Shown here in pieces: positions 1-6,792 of a stretch of 7,253 nucleotides of DNA. The notes below the pieces were generated by a model. It searched no databases, was not told where the DNA came from, and was given only the letters and a program-made list of their open reading frames with translations. The position numbers and the translations under genes are program-made. This DNA comes from Leptospira ellisii (GTDB lineage Bacteria > Spirochaetota > Leptospiria > Leptospirales > Leptospiraceae). Location: positions 1 to 7,253 of the forward strand of contig NZ_NPEF01000194.1 of the NCBI RefSeq assembly GCF_002811955.1. The letters run 5' to 3'. The stretch's first letter is position 1. Each line of letters begins with the position of its first letter.

Positions 1-417
1 ACGTTCTTTTGCGTGAGCGGGCCGCAGGGCGCTCAAGCGTCCTCGAAGAGGACGAGCGGGAATCCGCGAGCCCGGAGTCACGCGACTCGGAGCCGCCGCA
101 ACCGACGCAAAACACATTCATCTTTTGGAATATTGCGGCGGCTCCGAGGCACGCCCGAAACATCTCGTCGACCGAACGAAATATACGCAGAACGTTTTCG
201 AATCCGTTCCAAATCTCTCTAAATATCGGCATAAAAAACTTATTTCCGACTCCTAATATGGAGACGTAATTCCAGGTCGCTTTATCTACATGGATTATAG
301 AAAAAGAATAGTTAGTTATATATTAAACGAAAAAAAGAGGATGTTACTCGGGAACGATAGCGTCGAGTTTCCGCTTTTCTTCTTGCGTATTCTTCGGTCA
401 CCTCGAATGTATCGGTC
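1..417. other. Non-coding left edge: structured repeats, then AT-rich promoter region
   Basis: No supported gene lies here. Bases 1-150 are GC-rich and packed with inverted repeats (entered separately). Bases 230-345 are AT-rich. A perfect TATAAT reads on the minus strand at 294-299, with no good -35 box. On the plus strand TATATT at 319-324 is a weak -10 candidate for birA. A minus-strand frame is open from 316 to the window edge, with its first ATG at 232-230 and an AGGAG at 254-250, 17 nt before that ATG. Its predicted C-terminal part is a run of Ser and Arg codons made by the palindromes themselves, so I do not call it a gene. Plus-strand frames here (9-269, 13-222) are Arg/Ser-rich and look like noise. 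Confidence 0.55.
31..148. repeat. Nested inverted-repeat cluster with a 16-bp perfect stem
   Basis: Several stems lie side by side. CGTCCTC (38-44) pairs with GAGGACG (48-54) around GAA. GCGG (56-59) pairs with CCGC (64-67). Both are enclosed by GCTC (31-34) and GAGC (68-71). GAGTC (75-79) pairs with GACTC (84-88). The strongest is CTCGGAGCCGCCGCAA (86-101) with its exact complement at 133-148, around a 31-nt loop. A further inverted pair, TTTTGCGT (7-14) and ACGCAAAA (105-112), reaches into that loop. No T-run follows on either strand, so this is not an ordinary terminator. It could be a dispersed palindromic repeat, a structured RNA, or the edge of a small non-autonomous element. Confidence 0.55.
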
Positions 418-1176
418 ATGCAGACCATTCTCCTTCAGCCTGAAAAGGGAATCTTCTTGGATTCCGTCACGTCTACGAACACGATCATCAAAAGCGAGGA
501 GTTCCCGCACGGAACCTGGATCGTCGCGGAAGAACAAACCGCCGGAAGAGGCAGACGGGACCGCAAATGGGAAGTGATCGGCGACGAATCCCTGATTTTC
601 TCCGGCAAAATAGGACTCGAAAATTTCGAAGCCGGCCCCGGTCTTTCCCTGTTTATCGGAACCGCTCTCTGTAAAGCCATTCTTTCCGTTTATCCCGAAC
701 TCACCCGCAGCCTAAAAATCAAATGGCCGAACGACCTTTATCTCGGAAGCAAAAAGGTTGCAGGAATTCTAATAGAGTCGGAAGTCGTCGGGGCTTCGAT
801 CACTCTCATCATAGGAATCGGAATCAATCTTTTCGGCAAAAAGGAATCCGTTCCAGAACATCTCACCGAAGCGGGTTTTTTGAATACCAATCCGGACCGC
901 GCCGGAAAAAAGAACGAGATCCTCGAAAAACTCGTCCCCGCCCTCAACGAGGCGATTCTTCTTTGGAAGGACGCGGAAGGCAGAAAAAAAGAACTGATTT
1001 TGTTAAACGAACTCCTCCTTTGGAAAGGACAATCCGTAAGTTATACGGAAAACGGCCAAACCCTTACCGGAGTTTTGGACGGTTTGGGGGAAAATGGTTC
1101 CCTAATTCTCAAAACCCCGTCCGGAACCAAAGTGGATTTCATTGACAGCCCGGAGGATTTCCATTCTTTAAACTAA
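418..1176 (+). CDS. birA: Biotin--[acetyl-CoA-carboxylase] ligase (BirA), monofunctional
   Basis: Cytosolic enzyme of 252 aa that makes biotinyl-5'-AMP from biotin and ATP and transfers biotin to the carrier-protein lysine of acetyl-CoA carboxylase and related carboxylases. The catalytic core begins at once: TSTN at 18-21, the adenylate-binding loop [12 protein letters not shown] at 40-51, KWPND at 102-106, KVAGIL at 113-118 and GIGIN at 133-137. A small C-terminal SH3-like domain occupies about 205-250. There is no N-terminal helix-turn-helix, so this is a group I ligase that should not repress biotin genes as the E. coli protein does. The ATG at 418 is the only ATG, GTG or TTG in frame after the stop at 358-360. 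No clear Shine-Dalgarno sequence precedes it. One oddity is Asp at residue 48, where the GRGRRGR loop usually has Gly. It is one base from coaX and very likely co-transcribed with it. Confidence 0.93.
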   Translation: MQTILLQPEKGIFLDSVTSTNTIIKSEEFPHGTWIVAEEQTAGRGRRDRKWEVIGDESLIFSGKIGLENFEAGPGLSLFIGTALCKAILSVYPELTRSLKIKWPNDLYLGSKKVAGILIESEVVGASITLIIGIGINLFGKKESVPEHLTEAGFLNTNPDRAGKKNEILEKLVPALNEAILLWKDAEGRKKELILLNELLLWKGQSVSYTENGQTLTGVLDGLGENGSLILKTPSGTKVDFIDSPEDFHSLN

Positions 1177-1177
1177 A

Positions 1178-1951
1178 ATGCTCTTAGTCGTAGACGTAGG
1201 TAACACGAACACCGTTTTCGGAATCTTCGAAAACGGTCAAACCGCGCCCCTCTTCCACAAAAGAACCGTAACACGAAAGGACAGGACCTCCGACGAGCTC
1301 GGCTTATTCTTTCGGGGTTTTTTACGCGAATTCAAAATCGAAAACGAAATGATCACCGGCGCGATTTACTCCAGCGTCGTTCCGACCCTAAATCCGATTT
1401 TAGACAGAATGTTCCTGGATTGGTTTAAGATCGAAGCCGTCCGGGTGGATTACAGGATGAATCTCCCCTTTTCCATTTCGTATCCTCGACCTTACGAAAT
1501 CGGCGCGGATCGACTCGTCAACGCGGCGGCCGTCGCCGTTGACTCTCCCGGCAAATCCATCGTGATCGATCTAGGAACGGCGACCACGTTTTGTGTGATC
1601 AACGAAAGACCGGAATACCTAGGCGGTGTGATCGCGCCCGGTTTGAAAGTCTCCATGGATGCCTTGACCAAAAACACTTCCCAACTTCCCCCGATCATAT
1701 TCCAATCTCCGGGAAAAATTTTAGGCGATTCCACCATCGAATCGATCCAAGCGGGTTTCTTTTTTGGATGGATCGGCCTTTTGGAGGGAATTATCCGTGA
1801 AATCAAACGTGAAAAAGGACAAGACTACCGCGTAGTCGGAACGGGCGGTTTGGTCACCGTGATCGATTCGGCCCACCCGGGAATCTTCGATCGGATCGAT
1901 CCTCTTTTGACGTTAAGAGGATTACAAATCCTTCATCAGATGAATTCCTGA
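1178..1951 (+). CDS. coaX: Type III pantothenate kinase (CoaX)
   Basis: Cytosolic kinase of 257 aa that phosphorylates pantothenate to 4'-phosphopantothenate, the first committed step of coenzyme A synthesis. It belongs to the ASKHA fold. Visible motifs are the phosphate-binding DVGNTN at 6-11, GADR at 109-112 (the Asp is the expected catalytic base), DLGTATT at 131-137, GGVIAPG at 149-155 and GTGG at 221-224. Length and motif spacing are normal for the family, which is insensitive to CoA feedback and typically needs a monovalent cation. The start is one base after the birA stop, and the only SD-like GGAGG (1152-1156) lies inside birA, 21 nt upstream, so translation is probably coupled. Linkage to birA recurs in bacteria, and fused BirA-CoaX proteins are known in Neisseria. 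Confidence 0.95.
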   Translation: MLLVVDVGNTNTVFGIFENGQTAPLFHKRTVTRKDRTSDELGLFFRGFLREFKIENEMITGAIYSSVVPTLNPILDRMFLDWFKIEAVRVDYRMNLPFSISYPRPYEIGADRLVNAAAVAVDSPGKSIVIDLGTATTFCVINERPEYLGGVIAPGLKVSMDALTKNTSQLPPIIFQSPGKILGDSTIESIQAGFFFGWIGLLEGIIREIKREKGQDYRVVGTGGLVTVIDSAHPGIFDRIDPLLTLRGLQILHQMNS

Positions 1952-2024
1952 TCGAAACGCCTCTGACCGCGGTTCGACTTTGTTCGGATCCGGTTTTATT
2001 TTTACCGGGGAGAATGGAAAACGA

Positions 2025-2564
2025 ATGTTCGATTTTTTTAAACCGAAAATCCCTTCCGTCCCGATCAAGGATCTGATCTTTCTATCACAAGAATCTAAAT
2101 TAAAAAAATGTAAACGGATTTTCGGGAAAAAACCGGAATCGGTTTTCGTAGTCTGGTTCGACGACACCTTCCGGCGCTTTCAGGAAATCCTCGAATTGGA
2201 AAACGAATCTTCCCGACTCGTTTACGCATGGGAATTGGAAACCTCGGATCTATCGGAGAAGGATCCGATCTTCGGCGAACACCATCCGTTACGCAAAACG
2301 GAACAACAGATTTTTCTAAAGTTGCATCTGAAGGAAGCGACCGTATTTTCCTCTTTGGACGAACCTCTGCTCCGGAGATTCGGCGGGAAGAATACTTCGA
2401 AATTAATGCGGAATCTCGGCGTCGGAAACGAAGCGGTCGAACATCCGATGATCACCGCCTCGATCCGCAAAATTCAGGAAAAGATAGAAAAGAAAATCGT
2501 AATCGAGCAAAGACTTCGATCCTCGCCAGAGGATTGGTTTTCGGCGAATCTGAGTCCCGAATAA
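2025..2564 (+). CDS. Small stand-alone SecA-like (NBD2-derived) protein, no ATPase motifs
   Basis: 179 aa, no signal peptide or membrane segment, so probably cytosolic. The C-terminal half reads like the end of the second motor domain of SecA: EHHP (85-88) sits where SecA has ERHES, then SSLDEPLLRRFGG (109-121) matches SecA's SLEDDLMRRFGS, KLMRNLG (126-132) matches its MMxxLGM, and EAVEHPMI...IRKIQEKIE (136-155) matches its EAIEHP...I..AQ.KVE. The middle FVVWFDDT segment (41-48) fits the first strand of a helicase C-domain. The QLRGRAGRQGD arginine-finger motif of SecA is absent, and no Walker A is present, so it cannot be an ATPase. The function is unknown; a binding or regulatory role is a guess. 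ATG 2025 was chosen because MFDFFKPK is a natural start and GGGGAG lies 12 nt upstream at 2007-2012. An in-frame TTG at 1980 would add 15 residues. It lies 73 bp after coaX, probably in the same transcript. Confidence 0.72.
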   Translation: MFDFFKPKIPSVPIKDLIFLSQESKLKKCKRIFGKKPESVFVVWFDDTFRRFQEILELENESSRLVYAWELETSDLSEKDPIFGEHHPLRKTEQQIFLKLHLKEATVFSSLDEPLLRRFGGKNTSKLMRNLGVGNEAVEHPMITASIRKIQEKIEKKIVIEQRLRSSPEDWFSANLSPE

Positions 2565-2693
2565 TTCGGAATCATCTGGCTTTTTTCCCTAACCCAAAGA
2601 GGGATCACCTCTTCAAAGCCGTTCCGGTTCTTCCAATTGGGGCGTATGTCGCTCTTCCCGAAAAACCGGAACGTCAAATCTTTAAAAAGGGAA

Positions 2694-2722
2694 TTGACAT
2701 TCGAGGTTTCCGACCGGAGAAT
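2694..2722 (+). promoter_or_regulatory. Sigma-70-type promoter for the rhodanese-like gene
   Basis: A perfect -35 box TTGACA (2694-2699) is followed by a 17-bp spacer and GAGAAT (2717-2722), which matches four of six -10 positions including the final AAT. The expected start of transcription near 2729 leaves a leader of about 25 nt before the ATG at 2754. It lies in a 189-bp gap that is otherwise empty apart from a small stem, AAGAGG/CCTCTT (2597-2613). Confidence 0.5.
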
Positions 2723-2741
2723 TTCGACGAGTCTGTCCATC

Positions 2742-2746
2742 GGGAG
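2742..2746 (+). promoter_or_regulatory. Ribosome binding site fixing the rhodanese-like start
   Basis: GGGAG ends seven bases before ATG 2754. It decides the start: the same frame is open back to 2637, but the upstream part has no comparable site, would bury the signal peptide, and overlaps the predicted promoter. Confidence 0.65.
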
Positions 2747-2753
2747 AACTTTT

Positions 2754-3284
2754 ATGAGAATTCTTTTGAACCTTCTATTGATTTTCTTGGCGAGCGGAAC
2801 TTTAATCGCAAAGGGGAAAACCTCCATCAAAACGAAAAATAGAATTCCGAATCGCCTGATCGATTACCAGACCTTTCAAAACACAGTAAACGCTTCTTCG
2901 GAGGAAAGGGAATCCCGACGTCTTACCGAAGAGGAATTCCTGCGGATTATCGAGAACGAAGACGTGATTCTTTTGGACGCTCGCAGCGAATCCCGCTACA
3001 AACTGAGACATATCCGGGGCGCGATCAGCCTACCCTTCACTGAATTCACCAAAGAATCCTTAGCTCAGACGATCCCGAAATTAGATTCAAAAATTCTAAT
3101 ATATTGCAACAATAACTTCACGGGTAGCCCGCAGGCGTTCGCCGAAAAAGCGCCCCCGGCATCGCTGAATCTTTCGACTTTCGTTTCTTTGAAAATCTAC
3201 GGTTATACGAACGTTTACGAACTCGGCCCGCTTTTGGATATCAAAACCACGAAACTTCCGTTCGAAGGTGCCGAGGTGGAATAA
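2754..3284 (+). CDS. Exported rhodanese-like domain protein
   Basis: 176 aa. Residues 1-19 form a short Sec-type signal peptide (Arg, then a Leu/Ile-rich core, then ...SGTLIA). No cysteine is placed for lipidation, so a periplasmic protein is expected. The single rhodanese domain runs from about 57 to 165: LLDARSESRYKLRHIRGAIS (73-92) contains the conserved Asp-x-Arg and H-I-R-G-A elements, and the predicted catalytic Cys118 lies in ILIYCNNNFTGS. The active-site loop after the Cys (NNNFTGS) is longer and chemically unlike the CRxG(K/R)(T/S) loop of sulfurtransferases. The YTNVYELGP segment (151-159) completes the fold. Thiosulfate sulfurtransferase activity is therefore doubtful; a persulfide-handling or other thiol role is possible but not shown. 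It has its own promoter and lies downstream of the SecA-like gene on the same strand. Confidence 0.85.
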   Translation: MRILLNLLLIFLASGTLIAKGKTSIKTKNRIPNRLIDYQTFQNTVNASSEERESRRLTEEEFLRIIENEDVILLDARSESRYKLRHIRGAISLPFTEFTKESLAQTIPKLDSKILIYCNNNFTGSPQAFAEKAPPASLNLSTFVSLKIYGYTNVYELGPLLDIKTTKLPFEGAEVE

Positions 3285-3455
3285 ATTCCGCACATACGTC
3301 GGAATTACGCCGTGATCCGAACGAAAAATTCCGCTTTATTTATTTAAGATTTTCTGTTAGAGGGAAACGGTCCGAAAATTCCCGCCACCTCTCCTCCTCC
3401 ACCCAAACGCGGGTGGGGGGCGCAACGTGGACCGGGGGACGTTGTTACGACGACT
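3285..3455. other. Convergent intergenic region with several small stems
   Basis: It separates the 3' ends of the rhodanese-like gene and ruvC and contains no gene. Three alternating copies of one word are seen: AATTCCG (3284-3290), its complement CGGAATT (3300-3306), and AATTCCG again (3327-3333). Further on, CCACCC (3399-3404) pairs with GGGTGG (3411-3416) around AAACGC, flanked by a strongly C/T-rich left side and a G-run right side. CAACGT (3423-3428) pairs with ACGTTG (3439-3444). No textbook terminator for ruvC is visible, because no T-run follows these stems on the minus strand. Confidence 0.5.
3300..3345 (+). terminator. Possible terminator after the rhodanese-like gene
   Basis: CGGAATT (3300-3306) can pair with AATTCCG (3327-3333) across a 20-nt loop, and the next bases are T-rich (CTTTATTTATTT). 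The 7-bp stem is weak and the loop long. The left arm can instead pair with the earlier AATTCCG at 3284-3290. Confidence 0.3.
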
Positions 3456-3956
3456 TCAACCCCGGATTCGAACCGTCCACAACGGAGCGGAACTCATCGA
3501 AAGTCCCACGTACGCTGCCGCCACCGCGTCCCAGGAATCGTCGTGTCCCTTCAAAAGATCGATGCCCAAAAGCAGTTTTAAGGCCTGCCGAATCTGCTTT
3601 TTATCGGCGGTTCCGCTTCCCGTAGTCCCTTTTTTAATCTGCGAAACGGTAGGTTCTAAAATTGGAATATTCCGTTCTGCTAATGTAACCAAAAGAACGC
3701 CTCTCGACTCGAAAACCCGGGACGCGGTCTTTTTGTTTTTCGCAAAAAACATCTCCTCAACGGAAGCGAGGACGGGCCGGAACTCCTCCAAAATCTCGGA
3801 CAAACCGCTTCTCAAAAGAAGAAGATTATCGGGGCTCGGAGTTCCCGAAGGAACCTCCACCGTGCCGTATGTGAGGATTTTGATTTTAGAGGAAACCTTT
3901 TCCAACACCGCATAACCCGCGCGGTGCGAGCCAGGATCGATTCCGATGATTCTCAA
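3456..3956 (-). CDS. ruvC: Crossover junction endodeoxyribonuclease RuvC
   Basis: 166 aa, close to the 173 aa of the E. coli enzyme. A dimeric, Mg-dependent resolvase that nicks two opposing strands of Holliday junctions at the end of homologous recombination and at stalled-fork repair, normally together with the RuvAB branch-migration motor. The four carboxylates are all present and correctly spaced: Asp7 in GIDPG, Glu67 in SVEEMFF, and Asp140 and Asp143 in [11 protein letters not shown]. The Lys/Arg-rich [14 protein letters not shown] (118-131) is the usual DNA-contact helix. The start is TTG (3956-3954), preceded by GGGAAAG about 6-9 nt upstream; no in-frame ATG fits. yebC lies upstream on the same strand, an arrangement seen in many bacteria, but ruvA and ruvB do not follow here. 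A terminator-like hairpin lies between yebC and ruvC. Confidence 0.95.
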   Translation of the reverse strand: MRIIGIDPGSHRAGYAVLEKVSSKIKILTYGTVEVPSGTPSPDNLLLLRSGLSEILEEFRPVLASVEEMFFAKNKKTASRVFESRGVLLVTLAERNIPILEPTVSQIKKGTTGSGTADKKQIRQALKLLLGIDLLKGHDDSWDAVAAAYVGLSMSSAPLWTVRIRG

Positions 3957-3978
3957 GTTAAACTTTCCCGATCGAATG

Positions 3979-4016
3979 AAAAAAAGACGAGAAGGTAGAA
4001 TCCGATTCCCCCTTCT
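3979..4016 (-). terminator. Terminator-like hairpin with T-run between yebC and ruvC
   Basis: On the minus strand AGAAGG pairs with CCTTCT (plus positions 4011-4016 and 3990-3995). After a 2x2 mismatch, GAATC pairs with GATTC (4004-4008 and 3998-4002). Four bases later comes a run of seven T (plus A-run 3979-3985). It lies after the yebC stop and 22 bp before the ruvC start, so it could end or attenuate read-through from yebC. The 2x2 internal mismatch and the 4-nt gap before the T-run make it imperfect. A competing hairpin overlaps its left arm (see findings). Confidence 0.45.
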
Positions 4017-4054
4017 TCGACGAAGAGGGAACGGAAGAGGAAAATTTCAAAGAA

Positions 4055-4804
<750 letters not shown>

Positions 4805-4853
4805 GATGAGTTTCCCCTAATGATCTTTGGATGACTGGAATCAAGCGAAGTTG

Positions 4854-4883
4854 ATTCTAAGATTGATACTTTCCAAAAATCAA
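4854..4883 (-). promoter_or_regulatory. Candidate sigma-70 promoter for yebC
   Basis: Read on the minus strand, TTGATT (4883-4878, four of six) and TAGAAT (4859-4854, five of six) are separated by 18 bp. Transcription would begin near 4847, giving a leader of roughly 40 nt that includes the AGGGGA ribosome binding site. Confidence 0.42.
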
Positions 4884-4905
4884 AAAAAAGGCATTCTGTC
4901 CATCC

Positions 4906-4921
4906 TTTTCGGCGGCGAAAA
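4906..4921. repeat. Small perfect inverted repeat in the divergent promoter region
   Basis: TTTTCG (4906-4911) and CGAAAA (4916-4921) flank GCGG. It lies between yebC and the DUF3365 gene, upstream of the predicted yebC -35 box and about 60 bp before the DUF3365 start. It could be an operator or a leader hairpin; nothing else supports either reading. Confidence 0.3.
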
Positions 4922-4981
4922 CCGCACCCGGAACCGGATAAAACTTCTTTTCCTTCCTTTACGGATCGGTACGATGGATGT

Positions 4982-5593
4982 ATGGACTCGTTTTCCGATC
5001 GTTCCAAGAGGAATGTTTTATCCTCCCTATTCCGGTTGAATCATATCGCTAAATTGACTTCGCTCTTTCTCGTGGCGCAATTGCTTCCGGTCTGTTTTAC
5101 GGACCGCAACGCGGAGAAAAAACAGATTCTGCTCGAATTGATCGCGGACTTTCAGGTCGATTTGCAGAAGAACCTGGAATCGGCCATCAAAACGAAAGGG
5201 ATCGTAGGCGCGATCGAAATCTGCCGCACGGTTTCTCCGGCCAAGGAAGCGGACGTCAAAACTTCGTTTCCGGGAATTTCTTTCCGAAGGATATCGGACA
5301 AACCGAGAAATCCGAACCATGTTCCGGACGTATGGGAAGCGGAAATTTTCGAACAATGGAAGAAGACCGCGAAAAACGGAGGCGCTCCTTATCTCGTCAT
5401 GAACAGCAACGACAAGGAAGTGCGGGTTTTACAACCGATCGTTTTGCAGAATCCCACCTGTTTGAAATGCCACGGGGGCCCGCGCGATATCGATCCGGCG
5501 GTCTCGAAAAAAATTTCCGAATTGTATCCGCAAGACAAAGCGGTCGGTTATAAGCTGGGGGAATTGAGAGGGGCCTTCTCGGCGATCTGGTAA
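4982..5593 (+). CDS. Secreted monoheme c-type protein, DUF3365 (Tll0287-like) family
   Basis: 203 aa from ATG 4982. A hydrophobic export segment (about 22-37) follows basic residues and ends in LLPVC (Cys38). This may be a loose spirochaete lipobox, although Pro-Val before the Cys is atypical. The rest matches the Tll0287-like/DUF3365 pattern: conserved Cys81 in AIEICRT, RNPNHVPDVWE (109-119), a haem c site CLKCHG (160-165), then LYPQDKAVGYKLGELRGAFS (181-200). Haem attachment requires export and cytochrome c maturation. The family is often a sensor-type or small redox domain; the role of this stand-alone copy is unknown. The start is uncertain: no good ribosome binding site precedes 4982, and an in-frame TTG at 5036 would give a tidier 22-residue signal peptide. 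It converges on the diheme cytochrome gene. Confidence 0.83.
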   Translation: MDSFSDRSKRNVLSSLFRLNHIAKLTSLFLVAQLLPVCFTDRNAEKKQILLELIADFQVDLQKNLESAIKTKGIVGAIEICRTVSPAKEADVKTSFPGISFRRISDKPRNPNHVPDVWEAEIFEQWKKTAKNGGAPYLVMNSNDKEVRVLQPIVLQNPTCLKCHGGPRDIDPAVSKKISELYPQDKAVGYKLGELRGAFSAIW

Positions 5594-5626
5594 AAAAAAT
5601 CGGTCCAAGAATCGCCTTAGACCGAT
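5592..5626 (-). terminator. Intrinsic terminator of the cytochrome operon
   Basis: On the minus strand ATCGGTC (5626-5620) pairs with GACCGAT (5605-5599). AAG/CTT forms an inner stem beyond one mismatch, leaving a 6-nt loop. A run of eight T follows directly (plus A-run 5592-5599). It lies 24 bp after the cytochrome stop and abuts the DUF3365 stop codon at 5591-5593, so the same stem may also help end plus-strand transcripts, although no T-run follows on that side. Confidence 0.78.
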
Positions 5627-5649
5627 CTGCAGGATTTATTCATTAACCG

Positions 5650-6792
5650 TCAGTTACATACCACGGGCGTAAGCGAATCGATCCAATCCTTGATCAATTG
5701 AACCCCTTCCGTATGAACCAGACTTCTTCCGAGAGCCGGCATCATCGCGGCCGCATTGGCGGTCTCCAATCTGAATTTCAAAATCGAATGATCCGCGTCG
5801 CCGGGAACGATGTCGTACGTAAAACCTCCGTTTCCTTGTCCCGCCGATCCCGGTATTTTACAATAACCCAAGTGGGCCGTATTCGCGTTTTCTACGTTCA
5901 GATATAACTGACTCGTGATTCCCGCTTGCGCGTTGGGATTGTGACAATGAGCACAGTTGATATCCAGATACGCCCTGGCTCGTTCCTCAAGCGTTCCGGT
6001 AGCGCCGTCGAACGCGTTAGGCGCTCTTGGAGCGCCGGCCGATGCGGGGACTCCCGTAAGAAAATTCCTCAACTTAAGGACGTCCAGCTGGTTGGCTCCC
6101 GAGGAAAGCGCGGAAGTCTTATTCAGATGTCTCGCCTTTAAACCGATGGGAACGATCTTTTTCGCGCCTCCCGATACGATCGTTTCGTGACACATCCTGC
6201 ATTGATTTTCGGAAGGAAGCAGATAATTCGCGTTTTGTGTCGCGCCGTTCGCGTCGATGAAGGAGATCGGCTCGACCCTTCCTCCGGGTTTATAATCCGC
6301 GTCCGTTCCAGCAGCGTTCCAAACGTACGGCAAACCTCTCCATCCGGTTTCCGTATGGATCAAAACCCTAGTTTCAACGATTCTAATATTATCGTTCGGT
6401 GATCTAAGATCCGCCGGCAAGGAGAACGTCTTCGTGACGATCGTTCCGACCGGAAGAGAAAAAACCTGACTCGGATCGTAACTTCCGCTTTCTCCTTCGG
6501 GAAGCGTAATCGTACGGTATTTGAGCGCATAATCCGAAAACAGAGGCGTGTTGAGATCGTACGCGATCGAATTTCCTTGGACTTCGAGGGTTCCGTCTCC
6601 CACCACCCTCAACAGACCGTATTCCGAAATTTTCTGTTTCACCTGCGGCGGTTGGGAATTCGCCAAACCCAAAATCGCCAAAGGAGTCAAATCGGCGGAT
6701 TTGTTTTCCTTACAGCCGAAAAAAAGAAATACGACCATACACAAAGGTATGATCGTATGGAACGGCGAACTTTTTTCGAAAGGACCGGTCAT
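5650..6792 (-). CDS. SO2930-family (TIGR03806) diheme c-type cytochrome lipoprotein
   Basis: 380 aa from the ATG at 6792. Residues 1-27 are a lipoprotein signal: hydrophobic core IIPLCMVVFLF, then FFGC with Cys27 as the lipidation site, followed by KENKS. The body has two haem c sites, CRMCH at 198-202 and CAHCH at 280-284. A Met-Met-Pro at 350-352 is a likely source of the distal ligand for the second haem. The region 60-190 (YDLNTPLFSDYALKYR..., LPVGTIVTKTF, GWRGLPYVWN) is the family's N-terminal beta-rich domain. Cys311 and Cys379 could form a disulfide. It should be anchored in a membrane facing the periplasm or the surface. Its start shares one base with the stop of the beta-helix gene (TGATG), with CCGGAG about 10 nt upstream. 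A TTG one codon earlier is possible but less likely. Members recur as pairs with beta-helix proteins; the substrate is unknown. Confidence 0.88.
   Translation of the reverse strand: MTGPFEKSSPFHTIIPLCMVVFLFFGCKENKSADLTPLAILGLANSQPPQVKQKISEYGLLRVVGDGTLEVQGNSIAYDLNTPLFSDYALKYRTITLPEGESGSYDPSQVFSLPVGTIVTKTFSLPADLRSPNDNIRIVETRVLIHTETGWRGLPYVWNAAGTDADYKPGGRVEPISFIDANGATQNANYLLPSENQCRMCHETIVSGGAKKIVPIGLKARHLNKTSALSSGANQLDVLKLRNFLTGVPASAGAPRAPNAFDGATGTLEERARAYLDINCAHCHNPNAQAGITSQLYLNVENANTAHLGYCKIPGSAGQGNGGFTYDIVPGDADHSILKFRLETANAAAMMPALGRSLVHTEGVQLIKDWIDSLTPVVCN

Noticed and set aside
290..577. 95-codon plus-strand frame beginning upstream of birA.
   Set aside because: More than half overlaps birA out of frame; the unique part is AT-rich promoter-like DNA and the protein has no motif.
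723..1145. 140-codon plus-strand frame inside birA.
   Set aside because: Extreme Arg/Lys/Ser content typical of an out-of-frame reading; birA motifs cover the same bases.
2557..2586. CCGAATAATTCGG followed by six T as a terminator of the SecA-like gene.
   Set aside because: The real stem is only four pairs with a 5-nt loop, and the T-run comes 11 nt later. Too weak to call.
2228..2842. 204-codon plus-strand frame overlapping the SecA-like and rhodanese-like genes.
   Set aside because: It overlaps two better-supported genes in another frame, is rich in Arg/Ser/Glu without motifs, and crosses a promoter and a ribosome binding site.
3466..3480. On the minus strand, GGTTCGAATCC looks like a tRNA T-arm.
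   Set aside because: It falls inside the conserved end of ruvC. The flanking stem has only three pairs, there is no acceptor or anticodon arm upstream and no CCA-type end. Chance match.
3427..3915. 162-codon open frame on the plus strand opposite ruvC.
   Set aside because: Shadow of ruvC, which has all four catalytic carboxylates. The opposite frame gives a Ser/Arg-rich, family-less protein.
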